From Guyanagaster necrorhizus (Eukaryota; Basidiomycota; Agaricomycetes; Agaricales; Physalacriaceae): DNA of 64,000 nucleotides. Positions 1 to 10,340 of this stretch are shown here, piece after piece. The DNA is taken from positions 411,329 through 475,328 of the forward strand of contig NW_025064889.1 of assembly GCF_019112545.1 (NCBI RefSeq). Direction: 5' to 3'. The notes below the pieces were generated by a model. The model was not told the DNA's origin, ran no database searches, and saw only the letters and a program-made list of their open reading frames with translations. The first letter of the stretch is position 1. The number at the start of each line of letters is the position of its first letter. A program made the position numbers and the translations under genes.

Positions 1-788
1 GCTTCCAAACCCCAGGCCAATACTCTTCCTTCTTCATCGTACAGCAAACAAGTCGGGATCTAGTGATGGGTATCAGTTAGTTATATTCAACAGAATCGGG
101 AGAATACTCAACCTTTCTGAACGTCTCGAATGAACCAGGCCAGGTTAGTATTTGTTGGACTTTTCCGCCCGCAATCCTCGACGAGCCGTAAGCCTACCAA
201 GAGGTTAGTTCAAATATACAAGCTGATTCATAGAGGTACTCACAACACCAGAGAAAGTAGTACCTAAAAGGCATACATAGACCTCTAAGAACACTCAAGG
301 TGATTTAAGTGTACAAAACACGCACCAAAGTCGATCGACACAGACATCTTCCCTTCATCCGAAGGCGGCGGGGCGATATCAACTCTGGCGGGCGGCGACG
401 TAGACATTGGAGGCGGAGACATTGGCAACGAGTAATGACTTCCTGACATCCCAAAAGGCAACTGCCGCATCGACATTGATTCGTTAAACGAGTGGTCAAT
501 AGATCCATTCAATCCGTGACCAGACGTTGGCCGCGATGTGCCCATTGACATCCTGTGCACTGGCGAAGATGACGGCGAAGACGTCCATGGAAGCTCTGAC
601 CCATGTCCATTCTGGCCATAATGTACTGGTGGTGGGGGGGAGATTGGAGTAGGCTGGAACGCGTTCTTGGCATTGGGATACGGGACAGGGCCTGGCTGTT
701 GGGTTACCAGTGGTTGAGGCTGATATTGAGATATTGATCCGTTGTCGTGGTCGGCATTAGTATCCTTGGGCTCACCACAGCAGCCCAT
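1..788 (-). CDS. Hsp70-like (HSPA12-type) ATPase, 5' part only
   Basis: Partial gene that leaves the window at its left edge. Exons on the minus strand are 788-326, 263-244, 193-113 and 59-1, with GT/AG introns of 62, 50 and 53 nt. The first ATG (788) gives M-G-C-C-G-E-P-K, a site for N-myristoylation at Gly2 with Cys3/Cys4 as possible palmitoylation sites. About 140 residues rich in Pro, Ser and Gly follow. Splicing then builds the actin/Hsp70 phosphate-1 motif S-I-D-F-G-T-T-F-S-G-V-A-Y-G and continues with GGKVQQILTWPGSFETF and PTCLLYDEEGRVLAWG, typical of fungal HSPA12-like proteins. Family knowledge: these are divergent Hsp70-fold ATPases without the canonical peptide-binding domain, and their substrates are unknown. 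Membrane attachment is inferred from the N-terminus. Confidence 0.85.
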
Positions 789-2855
789 GATGGCAAAGGG
801 CAACGACCACAACGACGACGGACCACCTGCACAGTGTCAGTGTGTCAGTCTTGCCATTTGCCATTGGGCGCCAAACAAGCGCCACGCGCCGTACCTTGTG
901 GCAGTGCTGTGCTGTAAACGTTTTCCCAAGTTCAAAATTTGCTTGCGTGTGCTGCGAAAACGAATGGCTCAGAGCGGACTCGTCGTTCTTTTTTCCACCT
1001 GCTGGGACAATCAAATGGCATTGATGTTCATGATATCCCTCTCTCTGGCTGCCGCTGATGAGATTTCCCCAAATGAGAAACAACATTCCAGTGTCGCTCA
1101 CGGCATTGGCCTGAGAACCCCAGCGGGTGTAAGAGGATCATGGTCCCAACATTCATGTTCACGAGAACATCCTGCCCCAATCAATCAAGTACTAGGCAGA
1201 ACAGCAATAACAATAGCGAATCGGGTTGTCCGGTCTTCTGGTAAAAAAAAAAAATCAATCTCAATATGATCATCCGATAGGCGTTGTTTTAACGCCAAAC
1301 TGAGACGAACTGCATCGAAAGCTTTCTCTCGACAAGAAAAGTTCCCATATATCATCAGATCGTAAACTTATCCGGGAGAAGAAAAGTTATGTACAGTAAA
1401 AACTGGGTCGCGAGATCTATCGTTCACAAGGGGAAGGCGTGTCATACTAGTGCGGTAACCAATGCTCAGCAATGTTCTCTAGAATATCTTCGGAAGTTAT
1501 ACTTGTCAGACCTGCTATACTCCTGTCTTAGCACAAGCACATCTGAGACAGAACAGGGCACGGCGGTCCTAACGATGACCGTTGAACCGTGAGAGACATT
1601 CTGCAATTCCCGAAGACGCACTTCAAGTTGAGCGTTGGTCGGCTCTGTCCGAGAGCAGGTCCAGCCATACTCACTCGGGAATAAGGGGAAAGAATTACGA
1701 TTTGACTACGATAGTCCCATCTCACCACAAGAACAGGCAACTTCCGGTCGAATGCACAGCGTAAATTCAGGACAAGGCAGTGGTTCGAAATGCCCACGGC
1801 GATCAGTGAACGACTCACGCGGTGGTGAGAGTGGTGGATCAACCTTAGAAACGTTCAATACAACACTGGTACGTGCTCATTGCAGTCTCCGTCCCTAGGT
1901 TGATGACTGCAGTAAGGTGTCGCGAACTCGTCATTTCATTGAAAGGTGAAAGGGTGTGATGCGGAGTCAGTCACTTACTTCCCTGAAAGATGTAAACTGC
2001 GAGACGGATTAGGCCGGTCAATCCGCCGTCGCCCACGAAGCAGCATGGTGCCGTAACGGGAGGGGAAAACCCTGCCTAGATACAGGATACATGCATGACG
2101 GCTATAGCACTGGGATGCCATACGCAAGTATTAGAACCTGCTTCATGAGTAAAATATTGCAAAGTCAACAGCACCCCGTCAACAGCACCCCTTCCGTCGG
2201 TGGCAAACAGCTCAGACTAAATAGGTAAATGTTTGCGAGAGAAGACGAGTTGCGAGGCAAGAAACTTCGAGAATACAAAACACAGGGTACGGCTCAGAGT
2301 AGATGCACTAAGCCTGGATACTAAGTCAATGGACCTGTTCTGTTCCTTGATCCTTTCACCGATGCATTCGGGGGAAGAAATTCATGCCAGTGAGCGAATA
2401 TTTGAAGCGGGCCGATGCGAAGGGACTCAGCAATAGACAAAATAGAATGCTCTATACAAAGTTATTCGGAAATGAACAGCGTTTCAGATGTAAAAACTTG
2501 GTAAAAATCATTGAAACGATACTTAGTTAGTTATATTAGGACTTTTTTTTTTTTTTCAAGTTGTCCATGTAATACTAGAACCACAGTCCAAGCCTAGCTT
2601 GAAAAGACACGCTAGCCCCAAAAGCTGAACAAATATATCGTCAAGAAAGGATACAAACATTGCCGAGGTCGTGTTTTCAGTTGGTCTCAAAGGGGAGGAA
2701 TTGTAAGGGACGTGGGAACGCTGAATTCACGCCGCCTTCGGGAAAGCGGCATCTGGGGTCCGGCCCGCAATTGAAATTCTGTTCCGGCTCTACTTGGTAC
2801 CAGTACGACCTTTTTTTGTTTTTTCTGTTCTAAAGGTCGCAGCCAATAACAGGAA
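789..2855. other. Intergenic region without a supported gene
   Basis: About 2 kb between two divergent genes. Open frames here are short, overlap on both strands and show no conserved motif or splice pattern. Visible landmarks are short A/T runs (near 1240 and 2540) and a 14-bp direct repeat (GTCAACAGCACCCC twice, near 2164-2190). I see no tRNA, rRNA or transposon end. Confidence 0.6.
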
Positions 2856-3238
2856 ATGGCAGCATCACGAGTCGCATCTCGCCAATTATCCCAGCATCTG
2901 TCCACTATCGCAACAAAATGGGTGCAGGATCCGTTCCGTCACATTCAGCTCTCGGTGTTTCTCGAGTCGCTAGCCAAGCATCCCAGGCTAACGCCTCAAG
3001 CAGTTGAGGCCGCTAGTGCGCTCCAGAACAACATCGTATTCAACAAAGTACGCTTCTCCCGCGAACCTCTTGTTTTCCGTCCGTCTGGATGCTGTTTTTT
3101 TATTAGTATCCACTGTCGCCGAAAACTTTGGAACCCGCTTCGGTACCGCTGCATTATTCACGACTTGTTGAAGGAATGGAGAAAAGCGCTCAAGGGATCG
3201 GTCGGCCGTGGTGGAAGGCCTTTTTTGGCGTCTGGTAG
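2856..3238 (+). CDS. Small conserved-looking protein, probably mitochondrial (107 aa)
   Basis: Two exons, 2856-3047 and 3107-3238, are joined across a 59-nt GTACGC...TTAG intron and encode 107 residues. The ATG at 2856 follows an A-rich context. The N-terminus (M-A-A-S-R-V-A-S-R-Q-L-S) is rich in Ser, Arg and Ala without acidic residues, as in matrix-targeting peptides. The body is helical and the protein ends in G-I-G-R-P-W-W-K-A-F-F-G-V-W followed by TAG. A Trp/Phe-rich C-terminus like this suggests a small membrane- or complex-associated subunit. I do not recognise the family and assign no function. A single open frame runs through the intron to 3494, which would hide the true second exon; the spliced frame was chosen because both splice sites are good and the result ends cleanly. 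It converges on NOC2. Confidence 0.7.
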
Positions 3239-3779
3239 TGACGTCCACTTTGCAGGTGGGTCAGCCACTCTGATCGTATCTCCGAATACAGGTGCTCAAC
3301 CATCTCTACAGCTGTTATGGTATATGGTCATGTTTCCCCGAGGGTACTGTTGTGTACTACAAGCCACGTCGATAGCTACCGGCATTTCGGACGCATTTCC
3401 TGGGCTATCAGATCGCACGAAAAAGCAGGAACGAGTTACACGTTCATTGAAGTTCCGCAAGTTCGGAGGACGAAAGTCACGGAACTATTCATAAAAGATT
3501 TACTGACACTAATTCATGGAAATATCTTCTGTCCCTGAATCATATACACTTCCACGGGTTTCAGGTCTCGTTATCGCATATTTTGAATTCCGTTGTAAAT
3601 CGTGCCTGAGCAGTCATAGTTGGCGTCTGTCTTTAGGGTAGTTGCAACCTTGACAACGATTATTGAAACCGCAGGTATTACAACTGCGCATACAAATCAT
3701 GGCACGTAAGAGCAGAGATCACAAAAAAATCCTCGCAAATTAAATGTAATGGCAACGACGAAACGTGTACGGTCGTCAG
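3239..3779. other. Convergent intergenic region
   Basis: Space between the stop codons of the small protein (+) and NOC2 (-). The open frames here (for example 3317-3538) have no recognisable motif. It probably holds the two 3' untranslated regions. Confidence 0.5.
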
Positions 3780-6434
3780 CTAGTCAGATAGAATTTCGGC
3801 TTTGCCTTCACGAGCCTAAGATAGATATTGATTAGCAGCGGACGCATGAAGAAGTGACAAAATACATACTTTTTCGACCAACTCTCTTCTTTTTTCTCGG
3901 ACTTTCCGCTGGACCTTGACATATCGTGCCAATGGTGAGTCCCCAGCCTTACCCTTGGTCTCTTCCTGCCATGCATCAACATCACCTTGTCGTCCGGGTG
4001 CAATTTTGAGGTTCTTCCGACGAGATTCAACCCACCTGGCACTCTCCTCCATACGCTCAATCAAAGTCTTAACGACACCCAGATCTTTCCCAGACCCTGA
4101 CCCAACCCTTGCCGCCTTCAGACTTCTTCTTAGTGTGACAAGGATGGGTATGGCTATCTCAGGAAACGCGATGCTCCCCTGCACCGCGGCGGTCGATAGC
4201 CACTCCGCGAGTAGGAAGGACGATTCCTCGATCAACCCCTCAACATAAACTCTAGTCTTTTGGTACTGCTGTGGGCAGCGGATCTGTACTTCAAAGTCCA
4301 GAGGTCTCAGTGTGCTTGGTTTTGATGGAGACGACAGGGTAGATGCGAGAATCGGTAGAAGGTAAGGCGAGATAGGAATGTAGATTTGTGTATGCCGTGT
4401 TAAATGCAACAGGGAACGAATGACATGCAGATGGAACGGATATGATCTATTGCTGGAAATGAGCCTGAAGACGCCGTAAGAAAGTGGTTTGTCAACGATG
4501 AATCGACGGATTCGACCTACTTGATGGCACCGAGGCTAACCTGGACAAGAGGATAGATCAGTGGTTTTAGTTCGCTGTCGCCATCTTCCTGGGAACCGGG
4601 ATCCACGTCGCAGGCGCGGGCAAGCACTAACGACCAAAAGTCGATCGAATGGACGTACTGCCAGTTGTATACCTGCTTGTATGACTCCTAAAGAATTACA
4701 TTTTAGATTGCGGGATAGCAGGACACTAAAACTGAGTACCTTGGATTTCAGTTTCATGCTATTGCGTAGATGAATGGCTAATTGTCGGATATATCCAAAC
4801 GCGAGTTGATACGATGCCGCATGATCCAAGCAGAAGATCTCTGAAGCGGAATTCTTCATCAGATTGATGGCAGGGATGGTATGTACGGTAGTGGATTTTG
4901 AGGAACGGACAAGAGTGAGGTATGTTCCCTGGCATCGGCTTTAAGTCCGAAAGGCGTGCAGTTCAGAAAAAAAACTACCTTGAGCACATTGTCCAGGATG
5001 GATTCATCCGTGGCCGAAGCGAGTCTTCTTATGGCGAGGAAGGATGCTATCCGTATACTATCTCCGGCGCTCGACCATAATTCTAGACATTTCTGAAGTA
5101 GATAATGTCAGTGATGCTATAAGAAGAACTAAAAAAGTAACTTACTTTAAGATAAAGTTTTATGGTTTTACGGCTACTAACTACATACGGAACGATCTTG
5201 GCACTTTCAGTGACTGCGAGCTCGATCATCTCATTGTCAGTGAGCTGAGAAAGGAGGTGAATGATGTTGTGAAAACAAGACAATATAAGTTTCTGTAAAG
5301 TCTTGAACTTTTGAGTTTGTGTAGGAGGTTTACTTGAAATTCAGGTTAGAAGGCGACAAGCACATGGTAAAGACGAGGACCTTACAATTTGCCGTTTGGC
5401 AACTTCTTGTACGGCACATGGTGTTCCAAGACCACGGGAGTAAATCTCAAAGCAGTGGTGATCAACTTGTTGTAGACTAGTTCTCATGTCAGCCCTGTTG
5501 GAAGAGGTAATATGTCAAAACGTACCAGAAGAGTTATCTATGCTCCATGCCAACATCTGATCCTCCTCATTCATATGCACAGCCGACTTGAAAGCGACAA
5601 GCAGTTTACGTAGGGCACGAAGAGATCGATGCTATACGACAGAACAGAATATCAATGATGATCAAGAAGTGGGAAGGATGCAATTTACCTCGAGGAGAGC
5701 CTTCTGCCACCCTCGAATGATGTCGCTTGAAAGAATGGGACGTGCAACGGCTTCATCCATGACAGCGTCCCCTTCGCTGTCCTCGTCCTGGTCACCATGG
5801 TCCGCAGCGTCCGCAGAAGGATTGAAGTCCAGGAGCTCCTTGTCGTTGTCCTGCAAGTATTTATAGAATTCCGGATCCGTTTCCGCGAGTTTGGCTAATT
5901 CCGTAAGGTGATTTCGACCTTCATCTGAGAAGTGATGAATCAGAAGACTCCAGACATCTCATCCGTGGGCGCAGCGAACCATCTTCCAAGCCGTCGACAT
6001 CAGCAAATGAATCGTTGTCACTCGCGGCATCTTCCTCATTGTCGGAGTCGTCCGTACCCTGCGAAAAACATCAAAAGTGTTCAATCAGATGCAGAGAGAG
6101 ACGGACCTCCGACTGGTCACCGTCGGCGTCAGATCCTTCCATGAATCCAGCACCCAAAATGTCATCCACAGTCATTCTATTGTATCATGTTATCAAGTGT
6201 AATGAATGTATTGAACTTGAACATAACGTACCCTTTCCTAGTAGGCTTCTCTTCAACTTCCTCATCATCATCCATGTCGTCGTCGACGTCGTCGACGACT
6301 TTTGACTTTGCCCTGCCGGATTTCTTCCCCTGAACTTTCTTCCGTACTTGCTGGTGCTTCCGTCTCGCTTCGATGGTTTTCTTGAGCTGTCCACTGGAAG
6401 CGAACTTTTTCATAGACTTTGAGGCCTTGCCCAT
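3780..6434 (-). CDS. NOC2: Nucleolar complex protein 2 (ribosome biogenesis)
   Basis: NOC2 works with NOC1 or NOC3 in pre-60S ribosome assembly and in export from nucleolus to nucleoplasm. I resolve 12 exons: 6434-6232, 6176-6107, 6058-5980, 5924-5689, 5631-5526, 5476-5386, 5332-5146, 5092-4979, 4928-4740, 4687-4521, 4464-3870 and 3815-3780. They sum to 2073 nt, or 690 aa, with all phases consistent. The N-terminus [11 protein letters not shown] is the basic nucleolar start of the family, followed by an acidic stretch. Family landmarks are the [13 protein letters not shown] segment, [22 protein letters not shown], and [13 protein letters not shown]. The C-terminus is basic and helical. All exons are open and nothing looks damaged. 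It is divergent from the chromodomain gene, with about 1.1 kb between them. Confidence 0.95.
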
Positions 6435-7527
6435 TTTTGTAGAGCACGACGCGCGAGTTGTGAATGTATATAGGACAGTAAGCAGGCCAAGGCGCCGCGG
6501 ATAGTAATAGCGCCGACAGCAAAAGAAATTTTGAGGAATCACGTGAGACTGATCATTTGCATCTATTTGACCTGGAGGGCAGGCCAATTGAAGTTTTGCC
6601 GATTCCTGAGGAATCAAGGATCCAATATTTCTTTCAAATTTCGACGAAGGTTAGCAGATCTGTAAAGATCTGCCTCTAAACGTGTTTATGAAAAGATAAA
6701 TTTGACGCGTAAAACTTCTTCTCCCTGAAATTTATTTCTCTCACAGTTTGACTTGAATTTGACAGTTGTCTTATTCAAATTGTGAATTCACGTACAGTAG
6801 TATCATATCGCACATTTAGGCTCGATCGGTACCGCCTAAATGTACCGTCGAGGATATCTACTGAACACCCTCTGTCGTTTTTAAAACTCACTCGACACTC
6901 GTCTACCTTGCGAAAAGGCGGTCAAATCTTGTGCTTCCTGCTGGCACTGCTCGAATACCAACCATATCAGACGCTTAGCTCCACCAGGATATCGGATGCC
7001 GATTCTCGCGTCGCGTTTCCATCCTTACACTGTGTCACGTTAAATCATCGCGAAATTTGACGACTCAAAACTTCGTATTCACCTGCATCAGCTGACTGCG
7101 ACTATCGTTCCCAGAGTGCATGGTGCTGAATGGTACCGCCTCAGTATCGTGCAGAAAATCGAAAAACAAACGTTCCCATCCCGTTCATATTTTCCCCTTG
7201 TACCTTTTTTTCCTAGCTGCGAAATATATCGAGTCGAAAGTCTACGTAGTAACCCCAGGCTGCACTGGCAGCAATAGACCGTTTCATTTGCGAGATTTCC
7301 AGGGGTTTGTTGACCGTGAGAAGATTGGGCACCGAGCCAATAACGCGTATTAAAGACGGTATTGCCGTGTAGTTCATCGACGACGGCAACGGCGGTGAGG
7401 GCAGCTCCCGAATTGGTAATGTTTTTCTTTCTTATCTTTATGGCGGCAATGCTCACCTCCCTTTGTTCTGTTCCAGGTTTTTTTTAATCGCCGCTGAACG
7501 CGATTTTCACGTATCTCTTTCTGTCCC
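6435..7527. other. Divergent intergenic region (NOC2 / chromodomain gene)
   Basis: About 1.1 kb that must hold both promoters. Two hairpin-capable inverted repeats are visible. One has 9-bp arms at 6812-6820 and 6835-6843 (ACATTTAGG / CCTAAATGT). The other has 8-bp arms at 6654-6661 and 6666-6673 (GCAGATCT / AGATCTGC). Neither sits next to a gene end, so I assign no function. The open frames in this stretch lack motifs. Confidence 0.5.
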
Positions 7528-9079
7528 ATGCCTCCCATCCGAGCACACGAAGTCATAGAATTATCTGACGACGAGTCGGACCATTTTTCCATCTCTCTAG
7601 CTCCTATAAAGTCTAGAAGTGCCACTCTTGTCGAGCGGTCGCCGTCACTGGAAATCAAGTCCAAAAACGCGTCGCTAAAGCGTCATCCTCATTCCCGTGG
7701 TCCAGGAAAGCCTTCCATTGTCGCTCGTACAGCCGTCGACGACTCAAGAGGGTTTCCAAGAAGCGTTTTGCGGTCCTTTGTAGAGAGCCAGCCCGTCCCG
7801 AGTTCAGTCACCATTTCTGGCCAAAAGCTCACGCCTACCAAAGGCTTTAACATTTTCTGGTTCTGGTGTGCAGAGCGAAAATTGATAGATGATAGGAGGA
7901 GAGATCGTCTTCCCGCGCCGTATGTCTTACTTACCCATCTCCCATCAAAGATTGACTGCTGAGTCTAACCCCCTAAGGTGGACGGATGACGCCATCCTTC
8001 GGGATAATTTCTTCTGCAATACGTTCCGCGTTCTTGACAAAGTGTCACAATTTATCATTAAGGAGGTCATCGGAAAAGGACCAAGAGAACCGAGGGAAAT
8101 ACTCTTTAGAGTCTTACTTTTCAACATGTTTACCAGACCGGCGACTTGGGAATACCTTGAAGAAGAGTTGGGTCCCTTGACGTGGAAATCGTACGACCAG
8201 GACAAATACTTTTCTGTCCTGTCCAAGGCGAAGAGGAGAGGAGTAAAACTTTACACCGGTGCCTTTCAGAAACCTGCACCATTCTTCGGTTTTGGAGACA
8301 ACTTCAAAAACCACCTTGCCTTGCTCGAGGTCTGGATGACTAGAGACCACCTTCTGGATCAGATCAACAAAGCTTACTATCTTGCTGATGTCTTCGAATT
8401 CATGGCTTCGTTCCCCGGCATGGCAAACTTTACCGGCTACCAGCTCTTGCTGAACCTCGGCTACACCGAGCTCTTGCAGTTCTCCGGTATGGACTTTGTC
8501 GTACCTGGACTAGGTGCTCAGTCGGGTCTCGTAAAGCTTTTCGGTGATAGCTTGAAGAAGGCGAAGGCGAATGTCCCTGGCATTGAGGTCGACATCATTG
8601 AGTGGATGGCGAAGCATCAGAAGCAACATTTTCAGCGCTTGGGACTCCACTGTCCGGTATTAGGGCGAGATAATCTGCCCATGGAGCTTGCAGATGTCGA
8701 ACACGCTATTTGTGAGGTCGACAAGTACCTGCGAATGTCACATCCATCGCTGAAGGGATTACACGATCGCACGCACAACAAGAGGGCTAATTTCAAGCCC
8801 TCGAGTAACTGTCCTGCGATACCTACCCTTCCCAAGGCCTGGAGCCATCCGGCCCGCAAAATCATCCGAGTTCGACCCAAGAGACCCCGGATTAACAAAC
8901 GCTACACCGTCGCCTACATCGGAGACATGGTGAAGGATAAGAAGGGTAAGGTTCTCTACAAGGTGTTCTGGGAGAACTATAGGGATGATCAGGCTACGTG
9001 GGAGCCGGAGGATGAGCTGATGGAGGATGCCCCTTTGAAGGTGGAAGAGTTTTTGGAGAGCCGGAGGCACAGGCACTAA
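7528..9079 (+). CDS. Chromodomain protein with 5-hmdU DNA kinase-like helical domain
   Basis: Two exons, 7528-7919 and 7978-9079, with a consensus GTATGT...CTAAG intron, give 497 aa. The ATG at 7528 has a CCC context. Residues 1-105 are polar and basic. From about residue 110 to 360 the protein resembles the helical domain of the 5-hydroxymethyl-dU DNA kinase family (formerly alpha-glutamyl/putrescinyl thymine pyrophosphorylase clade). Landmarks are F-N-I-F-W-F-W, P-W-T-D-D-A-I-L, F-C-N-T-F-R-V-L-D, E-N-H-L-type N-H-L-A-L-L-E, G-Y-Q-L-L-L-N-L-G-Y and D-F-V-V-P-G-L-G-A. Residues about 430-490 form a chromodomain whose three aromatic cage positions (Y of Y-T-V-A-Y-I, W and Y of F-W-E-N-Y) are present, followed by T-W-E-P-E. 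No P-loop is visible, so kinase activity is not shown. Inference: it reads methyl-lysine chromatin and acts on, or is descended from enzymes acting on, modified thymine. No reverse transcriptase or integrase lies nearby, so it is not a chromovirus fragment. Confidence 0.85.
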
Positions 9080-9283
9080 ATTTGTGTGAGTATTTTTTTT
9101 CCCTGTTGGTTCTTTTGAATTTTTCGTTGCTTTGCTGTCCAGTCCATAATGTATATCTAGCTGTATATATCATAATCACGTCCTATTTCTTGTGTAGTGT
9201 ACCTGTCTCGAAGTAATCGGATACCATCGTCGCTGTGCTTACATCTGCATCCGGGTCGGTGACCGATCTCTACTTTCACCGTC

Positions 9284-10259
9284 ATGGCGCCTGCGTCTTC
9301 AGAGCAGAATTTTCGGGCAAACTTGCAGCAATTCAGGTCGGCCATGACATCGAGCATACCTTGTTAGTGTCCTAACCTGCTGTAGGTGGTCGAGGGGTGT
9401 AACCGACGATTCACAGCCCCCGCAGACGCAGCCGTCCTCCAATCCTTTCTCGAGGTTCTATCAATCTATTGCCGGCGACTACGTACCCCTACGCTCGAGC
9501 GAGCGAAGTAATGAAGAAGAGGCCTGGTTTGCGTTGTCAAGCTGGGAAAGGTCCGTTTCCCAACACTGTCAACATTTCTGAAAACTGAGGAGCTACAGGC
9601 TTCTGGGATTCGGGGCGTGTCTCATTGGTGCCGCGGTCTGCTTCTTCATTGCATTCTTAACTATCTTGCGGTGCGTTCCATGTCCTGGGGCCCTCGATAT
9701 GTTCAGCTGATCAAGCGTACATCCAGGCCGACCAAGTTTGCTCTCTCGTTCAGGCATGTTCGCGTGCGTTTCTTTGCTTTGAGGCTATACTTACGGGCCA
9801 CGTCAGCCTTGGGAGTTTACTGGTTATGTTTGGGTAAGTCGCTGTTCCTCAATTGTCGTCTTGTTACCAATAGGTAGCATCCAGCTTTTCCGTTCTTATA
9901 GGACCAATAAATCACATCAAGCATCTTGTATCCAAGGAGCGGCTGCCGTTTACTATCGTCTACTTTGGCAGCCTAGGAGCAACCCTTTACTTCTCGTTAG
10001 GGGTCCGTTTCTTGTACCTTTCTTTCTTCCACATCTTGACTTCGTTTCATAGCTTCAATCTTTCTTGGGATCATTAATATGCGGTGTGGTCCAGGTGCGC
10101 ATCCGGTATACAACCAAGTCAGCATCACGCTACTCACGCTTCTTGTAGGTTGTAACCCTACTGGCCTATATACTCGCGTACTTCCCCGGTGGAACCCAAA
10201 CATTACGACTTGGTGGCCAATTGGCAGCTCGCAGTGCTGGAAGCCTTTTGCCTCGGTAG
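9284..10259 (+). CDS. SFT2: SFT2 family vesicle transport membrane protein
   Basis: SFT2 is a four-helix Golgi membrane protein involved in endosome-to-Golgi vesicle fusion. I resolve eight exons: 9284-9336, 9386-9550, 9599-9670, 9727-9753, 9807-9833, 9885-10002, 10053-10094 and 10149-10259. They total 615 nt, or 204 aa. Family segments in order are N-E-E-E-A-W-F-A-L-S-S-W-E-R, L-G-F-G-A-C-L-I-G-A-A-V, P-T-K-F-A-L-S-F-S-L-G-S, G-P-I-N-H-I-K-H-L, T-I-V-Y-F-G-S-L-G-A and Y-F-P-G-G-T-Q-T. Two exons are only 27 nt. Intron 9754-9806 starts with GC (AG|GCATGT); the next GT upstream would delete two residues from a segment whose length the family keeps. The stop lies 81 bp from the convergent NUP192 stop. 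Confidence 0.93.
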
Positions 10260-10340
10260 TGGCATATTGTACTGTGATGCCGACATAATTAAATTTACTG
10301 ATATACGACTCGGATAAGAAGACCCAGAAAATACAATCAA

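Noticed and set aside
742..1269. 175-aa frame on the plus strand near 1 kb
   Set aside because: Overlaps the start of the Hsp70-like gene on the other strand, with mixed composition and no motif.
6654..6843. Hairpins between NOC2 and the chromodomain gene as terminators
   Set aside because: They lie in a divergent promoter region, not after a gene end, and eukaryotic genes do not use such terminators.
7088..7456. Minus-strand frames overlapping the chromodomain gene start
   Set aside because: No conserved motif, and they overlap a well-supported gene and promoter.
7528..9079. Chromodomain gene as a chromovirus (Gypsy) integrase fragment
   Set aside because: There is no integrase, reverse transcriptase or LTR nearby, and the gene has an intron and a different N-terminal domain.
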